In this document: piece by piece, positions 1-9,388 of the stretch
Position numbering within the stretch: the stretch's first letter is position 1
How the letters are laid out: each line of letters starts with the position of its first letter
The notes under the pieces: model-generated
The model's input: the letters and a program-made list of their open reading frames with translations, nothing else
Database searches by the model: none
What the model was told of the DNA's origin: nothing
Translations under genes and position numbers: made by a program
Assembly (NCBI GenBank): GCA_028871055.1
Contig: JAGWON010000009.1
Location: forward strand, 62,001-126,000
Length of the DNA: 64,000 nucleotides
Source of the DNA: Alphaproteobacteria bacterium
GTDB taxonomy: Bacteria > Pseudomonadota > Alphaproteobacteria > ATCC43930 > CGMCC-115725
Direction: 5' to 3'

Positions 1-65
1 AGCCGAATCGGCGCATCCTGCGCCGTCCCGAGTCGGGGTGTCAATATGTTCGGCGAGTCAATGGC

Positions 66-752
66 TTAGTCGAATTCATTCGGATTTGAGTCGAATTCGA
101 TGCTGAGCTGTAGGGGCGCGAACGACATCCGGTGATGGCGGGTTGGGCCGAGCGCGAGCAAGCCGGCGCGGTGCTCTTCGGTGGCATAGCCGACATTGGT
201 CTCCCAACCGTAGCCGGGATAACGCCGCGCCAGCGCCCGCATCAGCCGGTCGCGGGTGACCTTGGCAATGATCGAGGCAGCGGCGATCGACAGTGACAGC
301 CCGTCGCCGCCGATCACCGTACGAGTGCGGCACGGCAGCGGCGGCGTCATGTTGCCGTCGACAAGCGCCCAATGCGGCACCGCGGGGAGGGCGTCGAGCG
401 CGCGCCGCATGGCGAGAAGCGAGGCTTGCAGGATATTGATGCGGTCGATCTCGCCGACCGAGGCGGCGCCGATGCCAATCCGCGCACACGACCACAGCCG
501 CGCGGCGTATTCCTCTCGCTGTTCGCGCAGCAGCTTCTTCGAATCGTCGATTTGCTTGCGCAAGCCGCGCGGCAGCCGCGCCACATCGATGATCACTGCG
601 GCCGCGACAACCGGGCCAGCCAGAGGCCCGCGGCCTGCCTCATCGATGCCGCAGACGACGCCGTCGCATTTCCGCTCGAGCACAAGATTCGGCATCCCGT
701 TAGGAGACACGGCGTACGCACGCGACGCAAGCGCGCCGCCGGATGCAAACAC
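66..752 (-). CDS. rnhB: Ribonuclease HII
   Basis: GIDEAGRGPLAGPVVAAAVII and SIAAASIIAKVTRDRLM motifs typical of RNase HII. Confidence 0.95.
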   Translation of the reverse strand: MFASGGALASRAYAVSPNGMPNLVLERKCDGVVCGIDEAGRGPLAGPVVAAAVIIDVARLPRGLRKQIDDSKKLLREQREEYAARLWSCARIGIGAASVGEIDRINILQASLLAMRRALDALPAVPHWALVDGNMTPPLPCRTRTVIGGDGLSLSIAAASIIAKVTRDRLMRALARRYPGYGWETNVGYATEEHRAGLLALGPTRHHRMSFAPLQLSIEFDSNPNEFD

Positions 753-798
753 ATGAATCCCGAGGATGAAATCACAGCCGCGCGCTGCTGCGGCAGCG

Positions 799-1887
799 TC
801 AGAACAGGTTGAGCTGTGCGTTCGGCGCGGGCGGTGCCGCGAATTTGCCGGTATCGAGCCGCCACAACCGCCCGCGATTAAGATTGAGCCTCAGCCGCCG
901 GCAAGCGGTCTCGAAGCGAATGCGCAGCAGTTCGGCATAAGGACCGCTGCCGGTCATGCGCTTTCCCCAATGCGGGTCGTAGTCCTTGCCGCCATGACCT
1001 TCGCGCACCAACGACATGACGTGCTTGGCCTTGGCGGGAAAATGGTCATTGAGCCATTCGATGAACAGCGGTGCCACCTCCAAGGGCAGGCGCAGCATGG
1101 TGTAGCCGGCGCCGCGCGCGCCCGCGTCGACGCTGCGCTCGAGAATGACCTCCAGCTCGACGTCGTTGAGGGCCGGAATCATCGGCGCCGCCATGACACT
1201 GGTCGGAATGCCGGCGCGCGTCAGCGCCGCGATCGCCTCCAGGCGGCGCTCGGGCGTTGCCGCGCGCGGCTCCATCACCCGCGCCAGCTTGCGGTCGAGG
1301 GTCGTCACCGAAACCGCGCACGCGGCAAGGTTGTCCTTCGCCATGTCGGCGAGGATATCGATGTCGCGCTGGATCAGCGCCGATTTGGTGACGACGGTGA
1401 CGGGATGCCGGAAGTCGCGCAGCACCTCGAGGATGCCGCGCATGATCCGGTAATGCCGCTCCGCCGGCTGGTAGGGATCGGTGTTGGTGCCGAGCGCGAT
1501 CGGCCGGCAGCGGTACGACGGCTTGCGCAACTCGGCGGCCAGTAGGGCCGGCGCCTGCTCCTTGACCAGGATCTTGCTCTCGAAGTCGAGGCCCGGCGAC
1601 AGGCCGAGATAGGCGTGGGTCGGTCGCGCGAAGCAGTAGATGCAGCCGTGTTCGCAGCCGCGATACGGATTGATCGAGTGATCGAAGGGAATATCGGGCG
1701 AATCGTTGCGCGCGATGATGCTGCGCGTGCTGTCACGCGTGAATCTCGTCGGAAGTCGCGGTGGCGCCTCGTCCGACGCACCCCAGCCGTCGTCGAAAGC
1801 CTCACGCTTCTCGTGTTCGTAGCGCCCTGTCGCGTTGGTGCCGGCGCCGCGGCCCTTCTGCAGCCGCACCCTGGCGATATCGTCCAT
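799..1887 (-). CDS. PA0069-type radical SAM protein
   Basis: NPYRGCEHGCIYCFARPTH (CX3CX2C). Start placed at MDDIARVRLQKGRGAG because the longer ORF to 2028 would overlap moaB. Confidence 0.85.
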   Translation of the reverse strand: MDDIARVRLQKGRGAGTNATGRYEHEKREAFDDGWGASDEAPPRLPTRFTRDSTRSIIARNDSPDIPFDHSINPYRGCEHGCIYCFARPTHAYLGLSPGLDFESKILVKEQAPALLAAELRKPSYRCRPIALGTNTDPYQPAERHYRIMRGILEVLRDFRHPVTVVTKSALIQRDIDILADMAKDNLAACAVSVTTLDRKLARVMEPRAATPERRLEAIAALTRAGIPTSVMAAPMIPALNDVELEVILERSVDAGARGAGYTMLRLPLEVAPLFIEWLNDHFPAKAKHVMSLVREGHGGKDYDPHWGKRMTGSGPYAELLRIRFETACRRLRLNLNRGRLWRLDTGKFAAPPAPNAQLNLF

Positions 1888-1970
1888 CGCAGAATGATGC
1901 GCCGGCCTATTGAACAAATCAAGAACATGGCTCAATGCGTCGGGATCGTTCGGATCTTCGGGCGCGGCGG

Positions 1971-2525
1971 CTACCGCACCGGCGCCATGTGCTCCTTGAG
2001 GCGCGGCATCAACTCGACGAGGTTGCACGGCCGGTGACGGTTGTCGAGCTGCGGCCCGATCACCTCCCAGCCGTCACGGCAGGCGCCCGGCGAGCCAGGC
2101 AGAGCGAAAAGATAAGTGCCGCCGGCGACGCCGGCGGTGGCGCGGCTCTGGATCGTCGACGTGCCGATCTTCTGATAGCTGAGCCAGCGGAACAGCTCGC
2201 CGAAGCCGGTGATTTCCTTTTCGTAGACCGCCTGGAACGCCTCAGTCGTGACGTCGCGACCGGTGACGCCGGTACCGCCAGTCGAGATCACGACGTCGAT
2301 GCTCGGATCGGCGATCCATGCATTGAGCATCGCTACGATCTCGCTCGTCTCGTCCTTGACGATACGCTTGGCGGCAACGCGGTGACCGGCCTTGGTCGCG
2401 AGCTCGACGAGGGTGCGGCCCGACGTGTCCGAGGCTTCGTCGCGCGTGTCGGAGACCGTCAGGATCGCGATATTGACGGGAAGGAAGGGGCGCTTCTCAT
2501 CGATTGTCGGCGACACGGCGATCAT
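1971..2525 (-). CDS. moaB: Molybdenum cofactor biosynthesis protein B
   Basis: NIAILTVSDTRDEASDTSGRTL and VVISTGGTGVTGRDVTTEA motifs; start chosen at MIAVSPTIDEKRPF. Confidence 0.88.
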   Translation of the reverse strand: MIAVSPTIDEKRPFLPVNIAILTVSDTRDEASDTSGRTLVELATKAGHRVAAKRIVKDETSEIVAMLNAWIADPSIDVVISTGGTGVTGRDVTTEAFQAVYEKEITGFGELFRWLSYQKIGTSTIQSRATAGVAGGTYLFALPGSPGACRDGWEVIGPQLDNRHRPCNLVELMPRLKEHMAPVR

Positions 2526-4137
2526 TGCTCTCGTGCATGTCGAAAGCGGTATAGATCGGCCACTCGCCCTCGGCAAGCGCGTCGAGATCCGGCGTCGGCT
2601 GATCGAAACGCATGCGGTAAATCCAATAATTGGTCATTACACGCTCGGTGAAGGCCCGCGACTGGGCAACCGGAAAGGTCTCGAGGAAAAGCAGCGGATC
2701 GCTGCGAGTGTCGGCCATCGCTGCCTTCGAGCGCTCGACCGCGCCGGGGCCGCCGTTGTAGGCGAGCGCGAAGAAAAACAGATTGCCGCGGATGTGGTCG
2801 TCCTTGAGCAGTGTGTGGATGTATTCCTGGGCCAGCATCAGGTTGGTCTCGGGATCGGATAGCTGCTCGTGCTGGGTGCGGCGATCGGTAACGTCTTTGC
2901 CCAGTTGCGCCGCCATCGAGCGCGCCGTAGCGGGCATGAGCTGCATCAGCCCGCGCGCGCCGGCGTTGCTTACGACTTGGGGCGCGAACTTCGACTCCTG
3001 CCGCATCACGCCGAACAGCAGGGCTCGGTCGACTGTGAAGCCGCCGCGCGGCAGCCAGCGCGGGGTCGGGTAGAGCGCTTGGTCGTGGTGCTGGCCGTCG
3101 CGCCGCGCCAGGATCGCCGCAAGCTGGAGGCTCAACGCCGGCATGTTGGCGCGATCGGCGAGAGCGACAACCGCCTGCAACACGTTGGTCGAGCCACGCG
3201 CCGCCATCAGGCGAAGCTCGGCCTCGGCTGCGGCATTGTCGCCGACTTCGAGGTCGGCCAGAACGCGACGACCGGCTGACGTGCCGGTCATCAGCCGGGC
3301 GTCGAGATCGGTAAACGGTTCGCGGTTGAAATTGAGGTAGGTGTCGACGCCGAGCAGGCGACGCGCGAGCAAGCCGTAGAAGGTTTGCGGATGCTTCGCG
3401 GCGATGCCAAGCCAATAGGCGACCTCCTGGGGTCGCCGGGTCCTGAGCGCGACGCGCGCGGTCCAAAACGCCGCCGCCGAAGTCGTCCAACGCGACTGGC
3501 CTGGCGCCTTGGCGAGGGTGGAGAACTCCTTGTGCGCCTCGTCGAGATGCCCGCTGCGCCAAGCCGCGAGCCCTGCCTGCCACAGGCCATGCGGCGAGGC
3601 GCTTGCCTCGCCGCTGCCGTGCGTCAGATGTGCCTCTGCAGCGCTCTCGCCGACGGCCGGCACCACCACCACGCCGCCGACCGGCCTGCGCGGCTGAGCG
3701 TTGGCCGGGGCACGCTTGACCGCCAAGGCATAGATCGCCTTTGCATCGGGCTCGTCGGCATGGGCGTCGAGCCAAGCCGCCAGCTCGTCATAGGTCGTGC
3801 GATAACGCGGATGGAGATAGCGCTGGGCGAGGATATGGCCGAGCAGCAGCCGATCTTTGAGCAAGCCGATCTCGCGGTCGGCAGCCCGCCATTGCCCCGT
3901 CCGTTGCAGCAACTCGATCAACCTATAGCGTTCGGCATCCGCCCCGCTCAATACGTAGGGCAGGTTGGTGCCGCGCCGGAGTTCGGTCGGCGGTGTCAGG
4001 GCAGCGGATTGGAATCCAGCGTTGAATTCACCCGCAGCCGCATCTTGGAAGGCGAACAATGCTGCTGACAATATCGCAATAACAAACAGTGCAGCGAAAG
4101 TCTTGTCCCACCGTCCCCCACGTTTCGAGCCATTCAT
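2497..4137 (-). CDS. Soluble lytic murein transglycosylase (Slt family)
   Basis: Signal-like N-terminus; MRQESKFAPQVVSNAGARGLMQLMPATA and ALAYNGGPGAVERSK typical of the SLT domain. Confidence 0.9.
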   Translation of the reverse strand: MNGSKRGGRWDKTFAALFVIAILSAALFAFQDAAAGEFNAGFQSAALTPPTELRRGTNLPYVLSGADAERYRLIELLQRTGQWRAADREIGLLKDRLLLGHILAQRYLHPRYRTTYDELAAWLDAHADEPDAKAIYALAVKRAPANAQPRRPVGGVVVVPAVGESAAEAHLTHGSGEASASPHGLWQAGLAAWRSGHLDEAHKEFSTLAKAPGQSRWTTSAAAFWTARVALRTRRPQEVAYWLGIAAKHPQTFYGLLARRLLGVDTYLNFNREPFTDLDARLMTGTSAGRRVLADLEVGDNAAAEAELRLMAARGSTNVLQAVVALADRANMPALSLQLAAILARRDGQHHDQALYPTPRWLPRGGFTVDRALLFGVMRQESKFAPQVVSNAGARGLMQLMPATARSMAAQLGKDVTDRRTQHEQLSDPETNLMLAQEYIHTLLKDDHIRGNLFFFALAYNGGPGAVERSKAAMADTRSDPLLFLETFPVAQSRAFTERVMTNYWIYRMRFDQPTPDLDALAEGEWPIYTAFDMHESNDRRVADNR

Positions 4138-4251
4138 GCGGCAGGCCTTAAACTATCTTGCCCGCCAAAGGCAAGTAAAAATTTTATAAAGTTGGCGTGG
4201 ACCGGGAATGGATTTATTCTACGGTTAATACTTCTGTGGAATAGCGCAGTA

Positions 4252-5046
4252 TTACTTCAACGATATAAGTTTCGACTGTATCGACAAGAGATCACGCCAC
4301 GCTTCACTTTTGTGTGCAGGTGCACGCAAAAGAAAAGACGGGTGATAGGTCGCCATCGTCGGCACCGGCCGGTCAAGACCGGGGACAGGTAGCTCGAACC
4401 AGCGGCCCCGTAGCCGAGTGATGCCGTCAGTCCGGTTGAGGAGCGCGGCAGTGGCCGTTCCGCCGCACAAAACCACGACTTTTGGTCTCATCAGAGCGAT
4501 GTGTCGCCACACGAACGGCAGGCAGATCGCCGTCTCGTCTGGCGTCGGCTTGCGGTTGCCGGGCGGCCGCCAGAACAGGACGTTGGTGATGTAAGCATTT
4601 TCGGCCCGCCGGATCCCGATCCCGGCCAGCATCCGGTCGAGCAACTGGCCACTTCGGCCGACAAAGGGCAGGCCGATACGGTCTTCGTCGGCCCCGGGCG
4701 CCTCGCCGATCAGCATCAGAGGAGCACCGGCATTGCCGTCGGCGAAGACGGTGTGGGTCGCCGTTCGCCTGAGAGAACACCCATCGAACGCTTCGACGGT
4801 CGCGCGCAATTCGACGAGATCTCTGGCCGCGTCCGCCCGCACCCGCGCGCTCGCCAGAACGGCGCTCTGCGGTGCCGTGACGGGCGGTGCGGTCGGCGTG
4901 ACGATCGGCGACGCAACCGGCCGCGGCATCGGCGCCGCACGCGGCTTCGGCTGCAGCCGGTCGCGCGGAGTGTCGAGAATCGCCTCGTCCGCGCCCATCG
5001 TCATCTGCCACTCGAGAAGCCGCGAAAGCGCCGCGCGATCCTGCAT
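4252..5046 (-). CDS. Uracil-DNA glycosylase family protein (family 4/5-like)
   Basis: [30 protein letters not shown] and [21 protein letters not shown] trimmed to [13 protein letters not shown]. Confidence 0.88.
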   Translation of the reverse strand: MQDRAALSRLLEWQMTMGADEAILDTPRDRLQPKPRAAPMPRPVASPIVTPTAPPVTAPQSAVLASARVRADAARDLVELRATVEAFDGCSLRRTATHTVFADGNAGAPLMLIGEAPGADEDRIGLPFVGRSGQLLDRMLAGIGIRRAENAYITNVLFWRPPGNRKPTPDETAICLPFVWRHIALMRPKVVVLCGGTATAALLNRTDGITRLRGRWFELPVPGLDRPVPTMATYHPSFLLRAPAHKSEAWRDLLSIQSKLISLK

Positions 5047-5100
5047 GCGGGCGAGCCTAGCATCGCTGGCTCTTTGAACACCACCGGCTATAGTCGCGCG

Positions 5101-6705
5101 ATGCAGCGTGAGCGCATGGATTACGACGTGCTGATCGTCGGCGCCGGTCCCGCCGGCCTTGCCGCCGCGATCCGGTTGAAGCAGCTTGCGCCGGCGATGC
5201 CGGTCTGCGTCATCGAAAAGGGATCCGAGGTCGGCGCGCACATCCTTTCCGGTGCGGTGTTCGAGCCGCGGGCGCTGAACGAGCTCATTCCCGATTGGCG
5301 CGAGCGCGGGGCGCCGTTGCTCACGCCGGCGGTGGACGATCAGTTCATCCTGCTCACGCCGCGCCGCGGCTGGCGGCTGCCGCCGCCGCCGCCCATGCGC
5401 AATCACGGCAACTACATCATCAGCCTCGGCAATCTTTGCCGGTGGTTGGCCAAGGAAGCCGAGGCGCTCGGCGTTGAGATTTATCCCGGCTTTGCCGGCG
5501 CCGAGGTGCTCTACGGCTCCGACAGTCGCGTCATCGGCGTCGCCACCGGCACGATGGGCGTCGGCAAGGATGGAAAGCCGACGGCGAATTTCCAATCAGG
5601 CGTCGAACTCCACGCCAAAATGACGCTGTTTGCCGAGGGTTGCCGCGGTTCGCTCGCCAAGTCGCTCGAGGCCCGGTTCGGCCTGCGCGCGCATTGCGAT
5701 CCGCAAAGCTATGGCATTGGGATCAAGGAGCTGTGGGAGGTTGCGTCCGAACGCCACCGCCCCGGCCGCGTCGTCCATACTATCGGTTGGCCGCTCGACT
5801 CGTGCACCTATGGCGGCTCGTTCCTTTATCACCTCGAGAACAACCAGGTTGCGGTTGGTTTCGTCGTCGGGCTCGACTATGACAATCCGTTCCTCAGCCC
5901 TTTCGAAGAATTTCAGCGCTTCAAGACCCATCCGGCGATCCGCCCTACTTTTGTCGGCGGTCGCCGCGTCTCCTATGGGGCGCGGGCACTCAACGAAGGT
6001 GGATTCCAGTCGATCCCGGCGCTGAGCTTCCCCGGCGGGCATCTGATTGGCTGTGCCGCGGGTTTCCTCAATGTGCCGAAGATCAAGGGCAGCCACACGG
6101 CGATGAAATCGGGCATGGTCGCGGCGGAGGTCGTGGCCCGGCAGCTTGCCGGCGAGAACGCCGATTTCCGCCACGCGCTCGCGGCGTCGTGGGTGTGGCC
6201 GGAGCTGCGCGGGGTGCGCAACCTGCGTCCGGCCTTCCGCTGGGGCTTGTGGGCGGGCCTTGCTCATGCCGCGCTCGATACGTATATCCTGCGCGGCAAG
6301 GCACCTTGGACCCTGCGGCAGACTGCCGACCATCTCCATCTGAAGCGGGCGCGTGCGGCGCAGCCGATCACCTATCCCAAGCCGGATGGCGCGGTGAGCT
6401 TCGACCGCCTGTCCTCGGTCTATCTGTCGAATGTCAATCACGAGGAGAATCAGCCGCCGCATCTCCGCTTGCGCCGGCCCGACGACGCGATCGCGGTCAA
6501 TTATGCGCTCTATGATTCGCCGGAGACGCGCTATTGCCCGGCCGGCGTCTACGAGATCGTGAAGGACGAAGTCGGCGCTCCGCGCCTCCAGATCAACGCG
6601 CCCAACTGCGTCCATTGCAAGACTTGTGACATCAAAGATCCGACGCAGAACATCGACTGGGTGGTGCCGGAGGGCGGCGGCGGCCCGAATTACCCGAATA
6701 TGTGA
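5101..6705 (+). CDS. Electron transfer flavoprotein-ubiquinone oxidoreductase
   Basis: [22 protein letters not shown]-terminus and [33 protein letters not shown]-terminus; start trimmed to MQRERMDYD. Confidence 0.95.
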   Translation: MQRERMDYDVLIVGAGPAGLAAAIRLKQLAPAMPVCVIEKGSEVGAHILSGAVFEPRALNELIPDWRERGAPLLTPAVDDQFILLTPRRGWRLPPPPPMRNHGNYIISLGNLCRWLAKEAEALGVEIYPGFAGAEVLYGSDSRVIGVATGTMGVGKDGKPTANFQSGVELHAKMTLFAEGCRGSLAKSLEARFGLRAHCDPQSYGIGIKELWEVASERHRPGRVVHTIGWPLDSCTYGGSFLYHLENNQVAVGFVVGLDYDNPFLSPFEEFQRFKTHPAIRPTFVGGRRVSYGARALNEGGFQSIPALSFPGGHLIGCAAGFLNVPKIKGSHTAMKSGMVAAEVVARQLAGENADFRHALAASWVWPELRGVRNLRPAFRWGLWAGLAHAALDTYILRGKAPWTLRQTADHLHLKRARAAQPITYPKPDGAVSFDRLSSVYLSNVNHEENQPPHLRLRRPDDAIAVNYALYDSPETRYCPAGVYEIVKDEVGAPRLQINAPNCVHCKTCDIKDPTQNIDWVVPEGGGGPNYPNM

Positions 6706-6778
6706 TGAATAGGCTGACCCAAGAACGGCCCGGCGGTGTAATCTCTGCCGATCACGTGACATGGCGGACGGCGGTGCG

Positions 6779-8494
6779 ATGAAAGTGCGATTCTGTCTCG
6801 CGGGTGCGCTGGCGACGGGCATCGTCCTTGGATTGACCGCATGCCAAGGCAACTCGGCGGATCGCCCTTTGACGGCGCCGATGCGTCCCGAAAGTTCGTT
6901 CGGCGGTTATCTTGCGGCACTCCACGCCCAGCAGGCACACGATTACCGCGATGCCTCGGCCTTCATCGACGCTGCGCTCGCTGCCGATCCCGCCAACTAC
7001 AACCTGATGCGCCGCGCCTTTGCGCTGCGCGTGTCGGAGGGGCGCATTGGCGAGGCTGCGCCGCTGGCGCGCCGGATCGCGGCGCACGACGGCGCCGGCG
7101 GCCTCGCCGGATTGGTGCTGGTCGAGCAGGCGTTCAAAGCGGGCGACGATGGTCGGGCTGCCGCCGAAGCAGCCGTGGTGCCGCACGAGGGCGCGCAACG
7201 CTATGCCGTGCCGCTGCTTCTCGCTTGGGCTGATGCCGGCCGTGGCCAGGATAAGAAGGCGACGCACGATCTCGACATGATGGGCGACACGCGCGGTCTT
7301 GGGCCGCTCAAAGATCTGCACGCGACGCTCATCGCCGACTTCGCCGGCCAGACTGCGTCGGCCGCCGCTGCCTACAAGAGACTGCTCGCGGCCGAGACGC
7401 CGCCGACCACGCGGATCGCCCAGCTCGCAGGCAACTTCTACGAGCGTCAGCATGACGCGGCGGCGGCGCGTACGGTCTACCTGAGCATCGTGCCGGTCGA
7501 TGATTCCGATGTCGGCTCGGCCGGTCTCGATCGTCTGGCGCGTAACGTTGTCCCGCCCAAGCTCATCGCGACCCCGGCCGATGGCGCGGCCGAGGCGCTG
7601 TTCGATCTTGCCAGCCTGCTCGACCAGGCCGAGACACTCGACGCCGCGCTGATCTACGTCCGGCTCGCCCTCGATCTGAAGCCGGATTTCCCGTTGGCCG
7701 AGCTTCTCGCCGGCGAAATTCGCGCCCAGCAGGATCAGCCCAGCGATGCGCTCGCGCTCTATCGGCGCGTTGACCCGGCCTCGCCCTATGCCTGGACGGC
7801 GCGGATGCGCGTCGCGCTCACGCTCGATTCGCTGTCGCGGACCGACGAGGCGATCAAGCAGATCGAGGCGCTGGCGGCGGAGCAGCCGAAGCGCGCCGAG
7901 CCGCTGGTCGAGCTGGGCGACATCCTGCGCTCGCACAGCCGCTTCGACGATGCCGTCGGAGCGTACGATCGGGCGCTGGCGCGTGTCCCGAAGCCGACGT
8001 CCGGCGATTGGCGCATATTCTATAGCCGCGGCGTATCCTTCGAACGCACCGGACAATGGCCGCGCGCCGAGGCGGATCTCAAGCGCGCGCTGGAATTGCG
8101 GCCGGATCAGCCGCTGGTGCTCAATTATCTCGGCTACACCTGGATCGACAAAGGCGAGAACCTGCCCGAGGCGATCCGGATGATCGAGCAGGCGGTCAAG
8201 CTGCGGCCGGACGACGGCTATATCGTTGACAGCCTCGGCTGGGCCTATTTCCGGCTTGGTCAGTATACGCGCGCGACCGAGACGCTCGAGCGTGCGATCG
8301 AGCTGGTGCCAGAGGATCCGACGATCAACGATCATCTGGGCGACGCTTATTGGCGCGCCGGCCGCCAAGCGGAGGCGCGCTACCAATGGCGGCGCGCCCT
8401 CCAGTTCAAGCCGGAGGCGGACGAAGTGAAGACCATTCAGGCCAAGCTTGAACACGGCCTCGGCGCCGCGCCGGCAAAGGTGAGCGGCGGCTGA
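6779..8494 (+). CDS. Tetratricopeptide repeat lipoprotein
   Basis: Lipobox GLTAC; multiple TPRs (LNYLGYTWIDKGENLPEAIRMIEQAV, DSLGWAYFRLGQYTRATETLERAIEL). Confidence 0.88.
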   Translation: MKVRFCLAGALATGIVLGLTACQGNSADRPLTAPMRPESSFGGYLAALHAQQAHDYRDASAFIDAALAADPANYNLMRRAFALRVSEGRIGEAAPLARRIAAHDGAGGLAGLVLVEQAFKAGDDGRAAAEAAVVPHEGAQRYAVPLLLAWADAGRGQDKKATHDLDMMGDTRGLGPLKDLHATLIADFAGQTASAAAAYKRLLAAETPPTTRIAQLAGNFYERQHDAAAARTVYLSIVPVDDSDVGSAGLDRLARNVVPPKLIATPADGAAEALFDLASLLDQAETLDAALIYVRLALDLKPDFPLAELLAGEIRAQQDQPSDALALYRRVDPASPYAWTARMRVALTLDSLSRTDEAIKQIEALAAEQPKRAEPLVELGDILRSHSRFDDAVGAYDRALARVPKPTSGDWRIFYSRGVSFERTGQWPRAEADLKRALELRPDQPLVLNYLGYTWIDKGENLPEAIRMIEQAVKLRPDDGYIVDSLGWAYFRLGQYTRATETLERAIELVPEDPTINDHLGDAYWRAGRQAEARYQWRRALQFKPEADEVKTIQAKLEHGLGAAPAKVSGG

Positions 8495-8496
8495 GC

Positions 8497-9348
8497 TTGC
8501 TCGCTCCGGCCAAGCTCAATCTCTATCTCCATGTCGTCGGCCGCCGCGCCGACGGCTATCACCTCATCGACAGCCTCGTCGCGTTTGCCGATATCGGCGA
8601 CCAGCTGACCGCGTCGCCGGCGGACCGGCTCAGCGTCGCGGTCAGCGGCCCGTTCGCCAAGGATCTGGCTGCGATCGATCCAGCGCAGAATCTAGTCTGG
8701 CGCGCGGCGGAGCGCTTGGCGCGGGAACTGGGTCGGGCGCCGGCGGCGGCGATCATGCTGGAGAAGAATCTGCCGGTTGCCTCCGGCATCGGCGGCGGCT
8801 CGAGCGACGCGGCGGCGGCCCTCCGGTCACTCATCGCGTTGTGGCACGCGACCATCGGCGACCGGGCGCTGGCGGTGCTCGCTGCGGAGCTCGGTGCCGA
8901 CGTGCCGGTCTGTCTCGCCGGCCATGGTGCGTTCGTCGGCGGCATCGGCGAAGCGATCGAGCAGGCGCCCGCGCTGCCGCGCGCGCCGCTGGTGCTGGCC
9001 AATCCGGGCAAGGCTCTCGCCACCGCCGACGTGTTCCGGGCGCGTCGGGGTCCTTATGGCAAGGCGGCGCGCTTCGACCGCGCGCCGAAGGATCCCGTGG
9101 AGCTTGCGCGCCTTCTCGCCGCGCGCGGCAACGATCTCGATGGCGCGGCGCAGACGATCGTTCCCGAGATCGGCGAAGTGCTGGCGCAGCTCGCAGCGTG
9201 CGACGGCGCGCTCCTTGCACGCATGAGCGGCAGCGGCGCGACTTGTTTCGCGCTGTTCGCCGACGAGGGCGCGGCGCATGCCGCTGCGGCGCGGATGCGC
9301 GCCGTCAATTCCACTTGGTGGGTGGCGAACGCCCGGTTGCTGTCGTGA
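8497..9348 (+). CDS. ispE: 4-diphosphocytidyl-2-C-methyl-D-erythritol kinase
   Basis: APAKLNLYLHVVGRRADGYHLIDSLV and LPVASGIGGGSSDAAAALR GHMP motifs. Confidence 0.95.
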   Translation: MLAPAKLNLYLHVVGRRADGYHLIDSLVAFADIGDQLTASPADRLSVAVSGPFAKDLAAIDPAQNLVWRAAERLARELGRAPAAAIMLEKNLPVASGIGGGSSDAAAALRSLIALWHATIGDRALAVLAAELGADVPVCLAGHGAFVGGIGEAIEQAPALPRAPLVLANPGKALATADVFRARRGPYGKAARFDRAPKDPVELARLLAARGNDLDGAAQTIVPEIGEVLAQLAACDGALLARMSGSGATCFALFADEGAAHAAAARMRAVNSTWWVANARLLS

Positions 9349-9388
9349 TGGCTAAAGCGGGCGCGTCGACGGTCGCGCCCGACGCCGA

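Noticed and set aside
60-105. Repeated TCGAATTC and GAGTC sites near the rnhB 3' end
   Set aside because: Explained by the EFDSNPNEFD coding repeat; too few GANTC sites to argue for a methylation-linked element.
6752-8455. 567-aa antisense ORF over the TPR lipoprotein gene
   Set aside because: Arg-rich low-complexity translation typical of high-GC antisense frames; the + strand frame has clear TPRs and a lipobox.
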